The position numbers and the translations under genes are program-made. This document shows, piece after piece, positions 25,386 to 33,326 of a stretch of DNA of 42,889 nucleotides; positions within the stretch are counted from its first letter, which is position 1; every line of letters begins with the position of its first letter. Source of the DNA: an uncultured Treponema sp. GTDB taxonomy: Bacteria > Spirochaetota > Spirochaetia > Treponematales > Treponemataceae. The notes beneath the pieces were generated by a model. The model made no database searches, was not told where the DNA came from, and saw only the letters and a program-made list of their open reading frames with translations. The stretch spans positions 1 to 42,889 of the forward strand of contig CALFIX010000051.1 in assembly GCA_937877515.1 (NCBI GenBank), given 5' to 3'.

Positions 25386-27523
25386 TATTTTGCAATCAAT
25401 ATAACTAACGATCCTGCGGGCACTACATAGCGTCCCTGAGACCGTAAAGCTTCCGTTCTACCGCGTTCTACAATGCAATCATCTGCTTCTATGGATGTAT
25501 CTGCAACACGATACCATTTTCTGTCATCAGTTAAAGTCGGTAAAGTTACCATAACATCATGACGGTCTGCATTTGCGGCAACATAAAAATCATTATCTTC
25601 TTTACCGTCTTCATTTATGCAATACGAACCGCCAAGCGTAAAAGCCAGAAATCTAGAAGAGCTATTCCAGTCTGGCTGACTTCCATCTACATCATACCAT
25701 CTTATGTCTGGAGAAGAACCTGCCCTCTCTCCTAAGAAAAATTCTGAGCGGTGGAAAACAGCATGAGCCTTTCTCAGTCCTATTGTTCTTTGAGTAAAAG
25801 TAATAAGTCTGTCATTTAAGGCAGCATTAGTCCAGTCAACCCAGCTTATATCATTATCCTGGCAGTAAGCATTATTGTTACCCTGTTGTCCGCGTCTAAA
25901 TTCATCACCCGCTAAAAGGAGAGGTGTTCCTTGAGAAATAAGCAAAGTTAAAATAAAATTTTTCATCTGCTTATTTCTTAGCCGTTCTATATTTGGATTT
26001 GCAGTCGGTCCTTCAAAGCCGTGATTGTAACTCCAGTTGGAGTCTGAACCGTCACGGTTACCTTCTCCATTTTCTTCATTGTGTTTACCGTTGTAGCTTA
26101 CCAAATCATTCATGGTAAAACCGTCATGACATGTAATGTAATTTATACTGTGCCATGGACGACGTCCGCTTAAAGTATATAAATCGCTTGAACCGGAAAT
26201 ACGTGTTGCAGCGTCGGTAGCAAGATATTCATCGCCACGCCAGAATTTTCTTATGCTGTCACGGTAACGGTCATTCCATTCTGCCCAACGGCCACCAGGG
26301 AAGTTTCCGAGCTGATACGCTCCGCCTGCGTCCCAGGGCTCTGCAATAATTTTTGTATTATGGAGAATTGGATCTTCACTAATGCGGTGAGTCAAAGGCG
26401 CATTCTGCTGAATACCGCCATCCTGTCCTCGAGAAAGAATGGAGGCTAAATCAAATCTAAAACCGTCAATATGATACTCTAAAACCCAATAACGCAGACA
26501 GTCAATTATAAAATCCTGCACAACAGGATGATTACAGTTTACGGTGTTTCCGCAACCGCTAAAATTCATGTAGTATTCTTTATGACTTCCGACAAGAGTA
26601 TAATAAATACTATTGTCAAAACCTCTAAAGTTAAGGGTTATGCCATGCTCGTTTCCCTCTGCAGTATGATTAAACACAACGTCTAAAATAACTTCTATTC
26701 CGGCTTTATGAAGCTCCCGCACTAAAGTCTTAAACTCCCTTACGCAGGCCCCGGGAGTTTTATCTTGAGCATAACTTGCCTTTGGAGAAAAGAAGTTTAC
26801 CGTACTGTAACCCCAGTAATTTTTCATTCTTTCGCCAGTACGAGGATTTACATTTGTGTTTTCATATTCATCAAATTCAAAGACAGGCATAAATTCAACA
26901 GCAGTCATTCCGACGCGCTTAAGGTATGGAATTTTTTCTATGAAGCCCATATAAGTTCCAGGACTTGAAACCCCAGAATCTTTTCCGGCTGTAAAACCTT
27001 TTAGATGAACTTCGTAAATTATGGAATCTACTAAAGGTCTGTTTATGGGTTTATCGCCCTGCCAGTCAAAATCATTTGTATCTACAACAACACACTTTGG
27101 AAATTGAAAGTTATGTCTTCCTTCAGCAAGCTCAACATCAATTTTATCTACAGGAGTGCGATATGTTGGTGGAAGATTATGAAAAATAGATGTATCTGTT
27201 ATTGCTTTTGCATAAGGATCTAAAAGAAGTTGTTTGTAATTAAAACGATGACCTTCTGATGGTTCAAAAGGTCCATCTACCTGATAAAGATAAAGTGCCC
27301 CGGGTTTTAAGTCCTCTACAAAGACATGCCAGATGTCACCTGTTCTATTTTGCTCTGGTAAAAGATCTATTTGAGCATAAGGTTCACAGGCTTCTTTGCT
27401 AGAAAAAAGCACAATAGAAACTTTAGTAGCATTGCGACTAAACACAGAAAAGTTTACACCATTGGGATAAACTTCTGCACCAAGAGGATTAGGTTTTCCG
27501 GGGAACGTTTTTACAGTCTCCAT
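25385..27523 (-). CDS. glgX: Glycogen debranching enzyme, GH13 isoamylase/GlgX type
   Basis: The 712-residue protein has an N-terminal CBM48-like domain (PNGVNFSVFSRNATKVSIVLF) and a GH13 barrel with VIYEVHLKGFT, DVVFNHTAEG, the nucleophile in DGFRFDLAS, the acid in IIAEPWDAGG and NYITCHDGFT. It should cleave alpha-1,6 branches of glycogen or phosphorylase limit dextrin, feeding GlgP encoded directly downstream. I choose the ATG at 27523 because an extended -10 (TGC TAAACT, 27535-27540) predicts a leader of about four bases; an ATG at 27544 would be upstream of that -10. GlgX and isoamylase/TreX are close, so chain specificity is uncertain. Confidence 0.93.
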   Translation of the reverse strand: METVKTFPGKPNPLGAEVYPNGVNFSVFSRNATKVSIVLFSSKEACEPYAQIDLLPEQNRTGDIWHVFVEDLKPGALYLYQVDGPFEPSEGHRFNYKQLLLDPYAKAITDTSIFHNLPPTYRTPVDKIDVELAEGRHNFQFPKCVVVDTNDFDWQGDKPINRPLVDSIIYEVHLKGFTAGKDSGVSSPGTYMGFIEKIPYLKRVGMTAVEFMPVFEFDEYENTNVNPRTGERMKNYWGYSTVNFFSPKASYAQDKTPGACVREFKTLVRELHKAGIEVILDVVFNHTAEGNEHGITLNFRGFDNSIYYTLVGSHKEYYMNFSGCGNTVNCNHPVVQDFIIDCLRYWVLEYHIDGFRFDLASILSRGQDGGIQQNAPLTHRISEDPILHNTKIIAEPWDAGGAYQLGNFPGGRWAEWNDRYRDSIRKFWRGDEYLATDAATRISGSSDLYTLSGRRPWHSINYITCHDGFTMNDLVSYNGKHNEENGEGNRDGSDSNWSYNHGFEGPTANPNIERLRNKQMKNFILTLLISQGTPLLLAGDEFRRGQQGNNNAYCQDNDISWVDWTNAALNDRLITFTQRTIGLRKAHAVFHRSEFFLGERAGSSPDIRWYDVDGSQPDWNSSSRFLAFTLGGSYCINEDGKEDNDFYVAANADRHDVMVTLPTLTDDRKWYRVADTSIEADDCIVERGRTEALRSQGRYVVPAGSLVILIAK

Positions 27524-27534
27524 AATTGTGTTAA

Positions 27535-27563
27535 AGTTTAGCATATTGAACAGGTTTTTTCTA
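27535..27563 (-). promoter_or_regulatory. Extended -10 promoter of glgX
   Basis: On the minus strand TAGAAA (27558-27563, weak), 17 bases ending in TGC, TAAACT (27535-27540), then eleven bases to the ATG at 27523. The -10 context AATATGCTAAACT is repeated before larB. Confidence 0.45.
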
Positions 27564-27694
27564 GTAGATATAGAAAAATAGTATGATTTTAAGACAATTC
27601 CAATGTTCGTATCAAGTTTAATTGAAGGTAGATTTTTTATAAAAATATCCAGTCTAAAACTTAACTTTCCTTATTTTTTGAAAAAAAACGGTTC

Positions 27695-27723
27695 TTGAAA
27701 AAACTACTTTCCCTCTTTATACT
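27695..27723 (+). promoter_or_regulatory. Promoter giving a leaderless mRNA for era
   Basis: TTGAAA (27695-27700), 17 bases, TATACT (27718-27723), then seven bases to the ATG at 27731. The transcript should begin at or one base before the start codon; no Shine-Dalgarno sequence is present. Confidence 0.75.
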
Positions 27724-27730
27724 AAAGCCC

Positions 27731-28642
27731 ATGAGCGAAGAAGAAAATACAACAATTGGTCCAAAAACAGCCCTAGTTTCTATAATCGGACGGCCTTCAG
27801 CAGGAAAATCTACATTTTTAAATACAGCTAGCGGAGAAAAAATCAGTATAGTTTCTAGTATTCCGCAAACCACACGAAACGCAATAAGAGGAATTGTAAA
27901 CACAAGTTTAGGACAGCTTGTATTTGTAGACACACCAGGCTTACACTTAAGTGAAAAAAAATTAAATCTAAAGCTTACAAAAATTGCTTCTGACAACATA
28001 AAAGAAAGTGATGTAATTTTATACATAATCGACACAACACGCGACTGTGGCGAAGAAGAAAGCCTTATAGCTTCTCTTGCACTTCCTTACGCTCAAAAAC
28101 TTGTAATAGCACTAAATAAAACAGACGCTCCAGACTCAAATGAAACAAAAGCCAGGGAATTTATAAAAAATCAATTTGTAGATTTTCCTGAAGAAAGAGT
28201 AATCAGTATGAGTGCAAAAGAAGACACAAACATAAACGATGTCTTAAAAGCTCTTTACTCTTTAGCACCAGAAGCTCCTATGCTTTACCCGGAAGAATTT
28301 TATACAGACCAGGAAGTTGATTTTCGTATTTCAGAAATCATTAGAGGCGAAGCAATAAATAGACTTACTCAAGAAATTCCACATGCTCTTTATGTACGCA
28401 TAGATGACATGCATTTTGCAAAACCTAAACTTCTTTTGGTACGTGCCTCTTTATGTGTAGAAAGAGAAAGCCAAAAAGGCATTGTAATTGGTAAGGGTGC
28501 CGGCATGATAAAGGAAATACGAAAAGCCAGCATGAAAGCCTGCCACGAAATTTTCCCTTACCATGTTGAACTTGACCTCCAAGTTAAAGTTGACAAAAAC
28601 TGGAGGCAAAAGGATGTCGTACTAAATAAAATTTTAGTTTAG
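27731..28642 (+). CDS. era: Ribosome-assembly GTPase Era
   Basis: The 303-residue GTPase has G1 GRPSAGKST (20-28; most Era proteins have GRPNVGKST), a TT in the G2 region (PQTTRNAI), G3 DTPGLH, G4 NKTD and a C-terminal KH domain with GIVIGKGAGMIKEIRKAS, which binds the 3' end of 16S rRNA. It aids 30S maturation in the cytoplasm. A TTG start 36 bases upstream falls on the -35 box and would add residues not usual for Era, so I use the ATG. Its end overlaps the convergent GH43 gene by four bases, with no terminator between. Confidence 0.95.
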   Translation: MSEEENTTIGPKTALVSIIGRPSAGKSTFLNTASGEKISIVSSIPQTTRNAIRGIVNTSLGQLVFVDTPGLHLSEKKLNLKLTKIASDNIKESDVILYIIDTTRDCGEEESLIASLALPYAQKLVIALNKTDAPDSNETKAREFIKNQFVDFPEERVISMSAKEDTNINDVLKALYSLAPEAPMLYPEEFYTDQEVDFRISEIIRGEAINRLTQEIPHALYVRIDDMHFAKPKLLLVRASLCVERESQKGIVIGKGAGMIKEIRKASMKACHEIFPYHVELDLQVKVDKNWRQKDVVLNKILV

Positions 28643-29559
28643 TCAAAGCAAGGCCAGTCATCTTTCCAGATAACAGGTTCTATCATTAAAGAATTTTCTC
28701 CATTCTTTGTTCTGTCATAAGCATGATAAACAAGATAGTCTTTTCCGTCTGTATCATGAAAAACGGTATTATGCCCAGGACCAGCCCAGCGGGTAAAACT
28801 GCTTCCATCTCTAAGGGTTGTTCCTCCCCCATTTAACAGTTCGTAACCTGTTGCATCGAGATAAGGCCCCTTTATATCTTTTGAAACTCCTAAAACTATA
28901 TGGTAAGTGCTTGCTGTTCCCCTACAGCAAAAATCATGACTTGCAAAAAGGTAGTAATACTCTCCCCTCTTAAAAATAAACGCTCCTTCTATTGGGTTTT
29001 CATCTCTGAGAGGATTTTTACCTCCATTACCGCGGCTTGCTATGCAGAGAGGTTTTTCTTCTTTAAGGGGAAGTCCGTTTTCATCCAAAGCAAGAAGCAT
29101 GATGCCTTTCCAAAACGAACCGAAGATTAAATAGTCTTTTCCGTTTTCATCTTTACAGACTGCAGGATCTATGGCATTAAAATTATCCTTTTCACAAGAA
29201 GAAACAACAAGCCCCTTGTCTTCCCATTTATAATCTTGAGATGCAGGGTCTAAAGTTTTATTTTCCATAAGACCTATCAGTGAGATGTTTTTTCCAAATG
29301 TAGAAACTGAATAATACATTCTCCACACGCCGTTTCTAAAAACAACTTCCGGTGCCCACATGTCATCATTGTTACTTGGAATCATTTTTTTTACCCAGGG
29401 AAGATTTTTTTCGTAAACCCTGAAAGGATTACCCCATGAGCATAAATCTTTTGAAGTTGAGGCAATTCCGTGAGTAGAAAAACAGTAGTAAGTATCTTTT
29501 TCTTTTACAATAACCGGGTCATGAAAACCTGTAAAACCCGATAAGTTTAATAAAGCCAT
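28639..29559 (-). CDS. Cytoplasmic GH43 arabinanase/arabinofuranosidase
   Basis: The 306-residue single-domain GH43 enzyme has no signal peptide. The five-bladed propeller landmarks are FHDPVIV (base Asp14), FNAIDPAV (the pKa-modulating Asp), IEGAFIFKRGEYYYLFAS (acid Glu) and GPGHNTVFHDTDGKDYLVYH. It most resembles endo-1,5-alpha-L-arabinanases, and its location behind an oligosaccharide importer suggests it finishes imported arabino-oligosaccharides inside the cell; xylosidase activity is a possible alternative. GAGG lies nine bases before the ATG. A terminator-like hairpin ends about 16 bases upstream, so expression probably needs readthrough. Confidence 0.88.
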   Translation of the reverse strand: MALLNLSGFTGFHDPVIVKEKDTYYCFSTHGIASTSKDLCSWGNPFRVYEKNLPWVKKMIPSNNDDMWAPEVVFRNGVWRMYYSVSTFGKNISLIGLMENKTLDPASQDYKWEDKGLVVSSCEKDNFNAIDPAVCKDENGKDYLIFGSFWKGIMLLALDENGLPLKEEKPLCIASRGNGGKNPLRDENPIEGAFIFKRGEYYYLFASHDFCCRGTASTYHIVLGVSKDIKGPYLDATGYELLNGGGTTLRDGSSFTRWAGPGHNTVFHDTDGKDYLVYHAYDRTKNGENSLMIEPVIWKDDWPCFD

Positions 29560-29575
29560 ATTTTCCTCTATCTAC

Positions 29576-29700
29576 AAAAAAGGAGGATAACCTTACAAAG
29601 GTCTCCTCCATATCTTCGTTACTAAAAACATTCACACCAACTAAAACTGCAAAAGCAGGTTTAGTTGGTGCTAAGATAAATTACGAAGCAATTTATCTTA
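29576..29700 (-). other. Cluster of three stem-loops, the last terminator-like
   Basis: In transcription order on the minus strand: an 11-bp perfect stem (29690-29700 with 29672-29682) at the permease stop codon; an 11-bp stem plus 4 bp across one mismatch (29635-29650 with 29655-29670, loop of four); and an 11-bp bulged stem (29582-29594 with 29598-29609) followed by six U residues (29576-29581). The last has the form of an intrinsic terminator and stands 16 bases before the next start codon. Confidence 0.75.
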
Positions 29701-30576
29701 CTTCATACCGGTCATGGCAACAGATGCAATAATCTGCTTTTGGAATACTATGAATACAATAAGTATTGGAAGAAGTGCCAGCACAGAAGCCGTAAGCAAA
29801 AGCGGATAGTCTGTGTTGATTGCATACATTGCATTAAGACGGGCAATCATAACCTGAACAGTCAAAAGCTTGTCGTCATTTAAGTAGATACTTGGAGCAA
29901 AGTAGTCGTTCCATGCACCCATAAACCACAAAATAGCCTGAGCGGCAATGGCAGGACGGGCGTTTGGAAGCATAATTGCCCAGAAGATGCGGAAGAAGCT
30001 TGCACCGTCTATACGGGCAGATTCAATCATACTTGTAGGAATACCACCCATGTACTGACGTAAGAAGAATATCATGCTTACGTTTCCGAGCATTCCAGGA
30101 ATGATAAGCGGATACCAGGTGTTTACCCAACCGATGCGTGCATAAATGATGAACTGTGGAATCATGATTACAGAGAAAGGAATCATCATTGTTGCAAGCT
30201 CTGCAAGGAAAAGTTTCTGCTTTCCCGGGAAGCGGAGTTTTGCATAAGAGAAGGCTGCGATTGCAGAAACAATTGTACCTACAACAATTGTGCTTACTGC
30301 AATAATAATAGAGTTTAAGATACCTCTCTGAAGTTTTGGAGTCATTTCCCAGACACGGTGAAGATAGTTATTCCACTGAGGATTCTTTGGCATTGCAAGC
30401 GAAAGCTGAGTTGTTAAGAACTGTCCCGGAGTTTTTAAGGAAGACTCAAACATCCATACAAGAGGAATTACCATTAAGAACGCACCGAGAGTAAGAAAGA
30501 TATATATAAGAGTATTTGTAAGCGTCTGGTTTCTTTTTTGAGAACCATACTTTGCAATTTCTTTTGATTTAGCCAT
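29698..30576 (-). CDS. Carbohydrate ABC transporter permease, MalG family
   Basis: The 292-residue inner membrane protein has six predicted helices and the EAA loop ESARIDGASFFRIFWAIMLP (about 196-215), which contacts the ATPase. It ends in QKQIIASVAMTGMK, a common tail of MalG-type permeases (…GLTAGAVKG in the classic ones). GGAGG lies ten bases before the ATG. It follows the MalF-type gene by 14 bases. It is predicted to import arabino-oligosaccharides; the substrate is inferred from flanking GH43 genes only. Confidence 0.93.
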   Translation of the reverse strand: MAKSKEIAKYGSQKRNQTLTNTLIYIFLTLGAFLMVIPLVWMFESSLKTPGQFLTTQLSLAMPKNPQWNNYLHRVWEMTPKLQRGILNSIIIAVSTIVVGTIVSAIAAFSYAKLRFPGKQKLFLAELATMMIPFSVIMIPQFIIYARIGWVNTWYPLIIPGMLGNVSMIFFLRQYMGGIPTSMIESARIDGASFFRIFWAIMLPNARPAIAAQAILWFMGAWNDYFAPSIYLNDDKLLTVQVMIARLNAMYAINTDYPLLLTASVLALLPILIVFIVFQKQIIASVAMTGMK

Positions 30577-30590
30577 TTTAATCTGTCCTC

Positions 30591-31547
30591 CTACTCAAGA
30601 TAGTTTTCACTTGCCGGGTTTAACTTAAACTGCAAAGCCGTAATAACGAAAATTATAATTGCCAAAACCCAGGCGGCTGCACAGGCATAACCTTTTTCAT
30701 CTGCGCTGCCAAAAGCATGCTGCCAGATGTAGAAAACTATTGTCGCAGAACTATAGTCTGGACCGCCATCAGGAGTCATGATTTGAGGTTCTACAATCAT
30801 CTGTGCTCCACCGATGATTCCTGTTACAACAATATAGAATGTAATAGGGCTCATCAAAGGCCATGTAATTTTGGAGAAGATTTTCCAGCCGTTAGCACCG
30901 TCAATAACGGCAGCTTCGTAATAGCTTTTTGGCATATTCTGCAATGCACCCAAGTAAAGAAGGGCAGTTCCACCAACACCGCGCCATACTGTCATTGCAA
31001 TAAGGGCAGGTTTTACAGTATGTGCATTCTGAAGCCAGTTAGGAAGCTTTTCTTTTGGAATACCAAGCCATGCCAAAAACTGATTTAAAAGACCATAGTC
31101 ACCGTTGTAAAGCCAGCTCCACAAAAGAGCAACTGCAACGATGGAAGAAACTACAGGAATGTAGTAAATAACACGGTAAACCTTTACACCTGGTAATTCC
31201 TTGTTAAATGCAAGGGCCAGTGCAAAAGCCCAAATCATACCGATTGGAATACCAATCATATAAAAGAATGTATTAAAAAGAGATTTCCAGAATTGATCGT
31301 CTGAAAAAAGTTCCTTGTAATTTTCAAATCCAACAAAATACCAACCAGGATCTGTAAAAAGTTCCTTCATGGTTGTCATTGAATCCCATGAGGTAAAACT
31401 AGCAAAAATAGAAAAAATAAAAGGCCCTGCAGTAAAGAGTAAAAAGCCGATTACCGGTAACAGAACAAACAAAAGACCCGAGCGGGCTTCGTCGTTCCAT
31501 TTACTTCTCTTTCTTGGTGCCTTGCTAGACGTAACTGTACTTTCCAT
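30591..31547 (-). CDS. Carbohydrate ABC transporter permease, MalF family
   Basis: The 318-residue inner membrane protein has six predicted helices and the EAA loop YEAAVIDGANGWKIFSKITWP. It is of the short MalF type (UgpA/AraP-like) without the large periplasmic loop of E. coli MalF. The ATG at 31547 follows AGGAG by nine bases; a TTG two codons earlier is discounted. It is the first permease of a minus-strand operon behind the binding-protein gene, with a stem-loop between. Confidence 0.92.
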   Translation of the reverse strand: MESTVTSSKAPRKRSKWNDEARSGLLFVLLPVIGFLLFTAGPFIFSIFASFTSWDSMTTMKELFTDPGWYFVGFENYKELFSDDQFWKSLFNTFFYMIGIPIGMIWAFALALAFNKELPGVKVYRVIYYIPVVSSIVAVALLWSWLYNGDYGLLNQFLAWLGIPKEKLPNWLQNAHTVKPALIAMTVWRGVGGTALLYLGALQNMPKSYYEAAVIDGANGWKIFSKITWPLMSPITFYIVVTGIIGGAQMIVEPQIMTPDGGPDYSSATIVFYIWQHAFGSADEKGYACAAAWVLAIIIFVITALQFKLNPASENYLE

Positions 31548-31622
31548 AACCAAAAACTCCTATGAAAAAGGGGTACTGCAAGGTGTTCCCCACCACATTT
31601 TTTAAATAAAACTAAAACAATA

Positions 31623-31657
31623 AAATGCCCCGCACCATAAAGATGCGCGAGGCATTT
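31623..31657 (-). other. Stem-loop between binding protein and MalF-type permease genes
   Basis: AAATGCCTCGC (complement of 31647-31657) pairs with GCGGGGCATTT (complement of 31623-31633) with one wobble and a 13-base loop; TTTTA follows on the minus strand. It looks like a leaky terminator or 3' protecting structure, which would raise binding-protein transcript over permease transcript. Confidence 0.7.
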
Positions 31658-31672
31658 ATCTAAAGATTATCA

Positions 31673-33010
31673 TTACTTAGCATGAGCACGTTTTGCACGA
31701 GCTAAAGCCTTGTCAAGGTCACGTTGCATTTTTGGCTGCATCTTTTCGCAGTATTCCTGAGCGCTCATCTTTCCATCAAGAACCTTCTGTACGCCTACGA
31801 AGAAGTCGTCATACCATACGCTATTGTATGTATAGTCGCTTGGCCATGCACGTCCAGTCTTAGAAATGATGTTGATGAATTCCTGACGGTTAGCTGGCTT
31901 TGCATTTTTTTTGTCAGTGTAAAGCTTTGCCTGGCTCATAAGGTTAGGAATCTGTAAGTCCTGTTCAGCATACATCTTGTTTGCTTCAGGGTCAGCAGAA
32001 AGGAAAAGGGCAAGTTCTGCAGCTGCCTGCGGGTTCTTTGTGTTGTATGCTACAGCATAACCTACACCACCACGGTATGTAGCTGTTTCGTTTGCAGCTG
32101 TGTGTACTGGCCAAGGAATAAGGTCGTACTCAAACTTAATAACTTCAGGATCGTTGAACTTTGCAATATCCCATGTACCTGCAGGGAAGAATCCAAGTTC
32201 ACCCTTAAGCCAGCGCTGATATGTGTCAAGAGACTGAGCCTGTGTTGCAGTTGGTGTTACAGGTTTACTCTGCTTGATTCCCTTAACCGGGAAGATGTCG
32301 TTTCCGAGTGTCATGTTTGCCCAGAACTGAAGTGCTTCTACAAACTTAGGATCTGTAATGTTAACCTTTGTCTTTGTTTCATCTAAGTAGTCTGTTCCGT
32401 TACCCCAGACAAACTGAATGAATGCCCAGTGAATGTTAAGACCGGTTCCGAAAGTATTTGTTCCGTCTGTAAGCTTTTCGCAAACATCAATAAATTCCTG
32501 CCATGTGTATGGCTTATCCTTTGAAGGAAGAGGGATTCCCTTCTTCTGGAACATTGTCTTGTTGTATGCAAGAGCGAAAGGTCCAAAGTCCTTTGGTACA
32601 GCCCAGATTGATTTTCCCTGACCTAAGATTTTTCCATCATAGCGGTAGCTGTCCAAAGCTGCAGGGTAAAGGTCATTTACGTTTACACCCTTTACAGTCT
32701 TTGTATATGGTTCAAGGTCTAAAACTTTTCCGTTATCTACATAGTTACGAACTTCTCCAGGTCCCAGGTAGAAAACATCAGGAAGAGAGTCTGCAGCAAG
32801 CTGAGCCTGAATTTTAGCAGCATATTCCCCCTGTGTAGAAGAAATAAATTTTACAGTTGTTCCAGGATGTGTTTCCTCAAAACGAGCAACAACCTGATCC
32901 AAGATTGCCTTTTCCTGTGGCTGAGCATAAATCATCAATGTGATTTCATCTGCAACGGCAGCCCCGGCAAGACAAGTAGCAGCAAGCAATGCAATCAAAG
33001 CTTTTTTCAT
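31673..33010 (-). CDS. Carbohydrate ABC transporter substrate-binding protein
   Basis: The 445-residue protein has a Sec signal peptide (MKKALIALLAATCLAGAAVA, mature start DEITLMIYAQ) and a type I extracellular solute-binding protein body: VVARFEETHPGTTVKFIS, AAKIQAQLAADSLPDVFYLG, the YRGGVGYAVAYNTKNP hinge region and a Lys/Arg-rich end. A cysteine at residue 13 does not sit in a convincing lipobox, so it is more likely soluble and periplasmic. AGGAGGA precedes the ATG. It heads the importer operon and is controlled by a near-consensus promoter. The arabinan-derived ligand is inferred from neighbours. Confidence 0.92.
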   Translation of the reverse strand: MKKALIALLAATCLAGAAVADEITLMIYAQPQEKAILDQVVARFEETHPGTTVKFISSTQGEYAAKIQAQLAADSLPDVFYLGPGEVRNYVDNGKVLDLEPYTKTVKGVNVNDLYPAALDSYRYDGKILGQGKSIWAVPKDFGPFALAYNKTMFQKKGIPLPSKDKPYTWQEFIDVCEKLTDGTNTFGTGLNIHWAFIQFVWGNGTDYLDETKTKVNITDPKFVEALQFWANMTLGNDIFPVKGIKQSKPVTPTATQAQSLDTYQRWLKGELGFFPAGTWDIAKFNDPEVIKFEYDLIPWPVHTAANETATYRGGVGYAVAYNTKNPQAAAELALFLSADPEANKMYAEQDLQIPNLMSQAKLYTDKKNAKPANRQEFINIISKTGRAWPSDYTYNSVWYDDFFVGVQKVLDGKMSAQEYCEKMQPKMQRDLDKALARAKRAHAK

Positions 33011-33050
33011 TACTAAGTCCTCCTTACGGTACTTTTGTGTTTATGTGTAC

Positions 33051-33112
33051 ATTGTACTCTTAGATATTCTTACTGTCAAGAAAAATTGATACAAATCTTT
33101 TTTTCTTGAAAT
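33051..33112 (-). promoter_or_regulatory. Importer operon promoter with upstream TTGATAC half-sites
   Basis: On the minus strand: TTGACA (33074-33079), 17 bases, TACAAT (33051-33056). Directly upstream of the -35 lies the motif read on the plus strand as TTGATAC (33086-33092), and exactly 20 bases further a degenerate TTGAAAT (33106-33112). Paired same-direction half-sites two helical turns apart next to a -35 are typical of AraC-type activators. Confidence 0.6.
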
Positions 33113-33230
33113 AAAAAACCAATTTTTGCCATTTTTAGCGTCATTTATTATAAAATAAGCTTATAACTTCAATTTTTATTGATATAAATCATCCAGCCAA
33201 TTTTCTTTAACTGAATGTAAGCTTACAACG

Positions 33231-33312
33231 CTCGCGGCAAGTTTTTAAAACCCGCCGTTAACGTTCAAAGCCCGCCGACAAGCTTTTAAAACTCGCCGAC
33301 AAGCTTTAAGAG
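33231..33312. repeat. Four-copy tandem repeat of about 21 bp
   Basis: Imperfect units start at about 33231, 33251, 33271 and 33292; the last three units begin C(C/T)CGCCG and most continue (A)CAAGCTTTTAAAA. Units three and four are nearly identical. The repeat is non-coding and lies between the secreted GH43 stop and the importer promoter. The rest of the 316-base gap (33011-33326) holds that promoter and, at about 33177-33192, an AT-rich stretch with TTGATATAAATCA. Confidence 0.7.
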
Positions 33313-33326
33313 CTACCAGGTTCAGC

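Noticed and set aside
27695..27730. TTG-initiated extension of Era by 12 residues.
   Set aside because: The TTG is part of the -35 box, the extension would cross the -10 box, and Era proteins usually start about where the ATG at 27731 lies.
33231..33312. Regular repeat considered as a CRISPR array.
   Set aside because: Units are about 21 bases in direct tandem with no unique spacers, and no cas genes are present.
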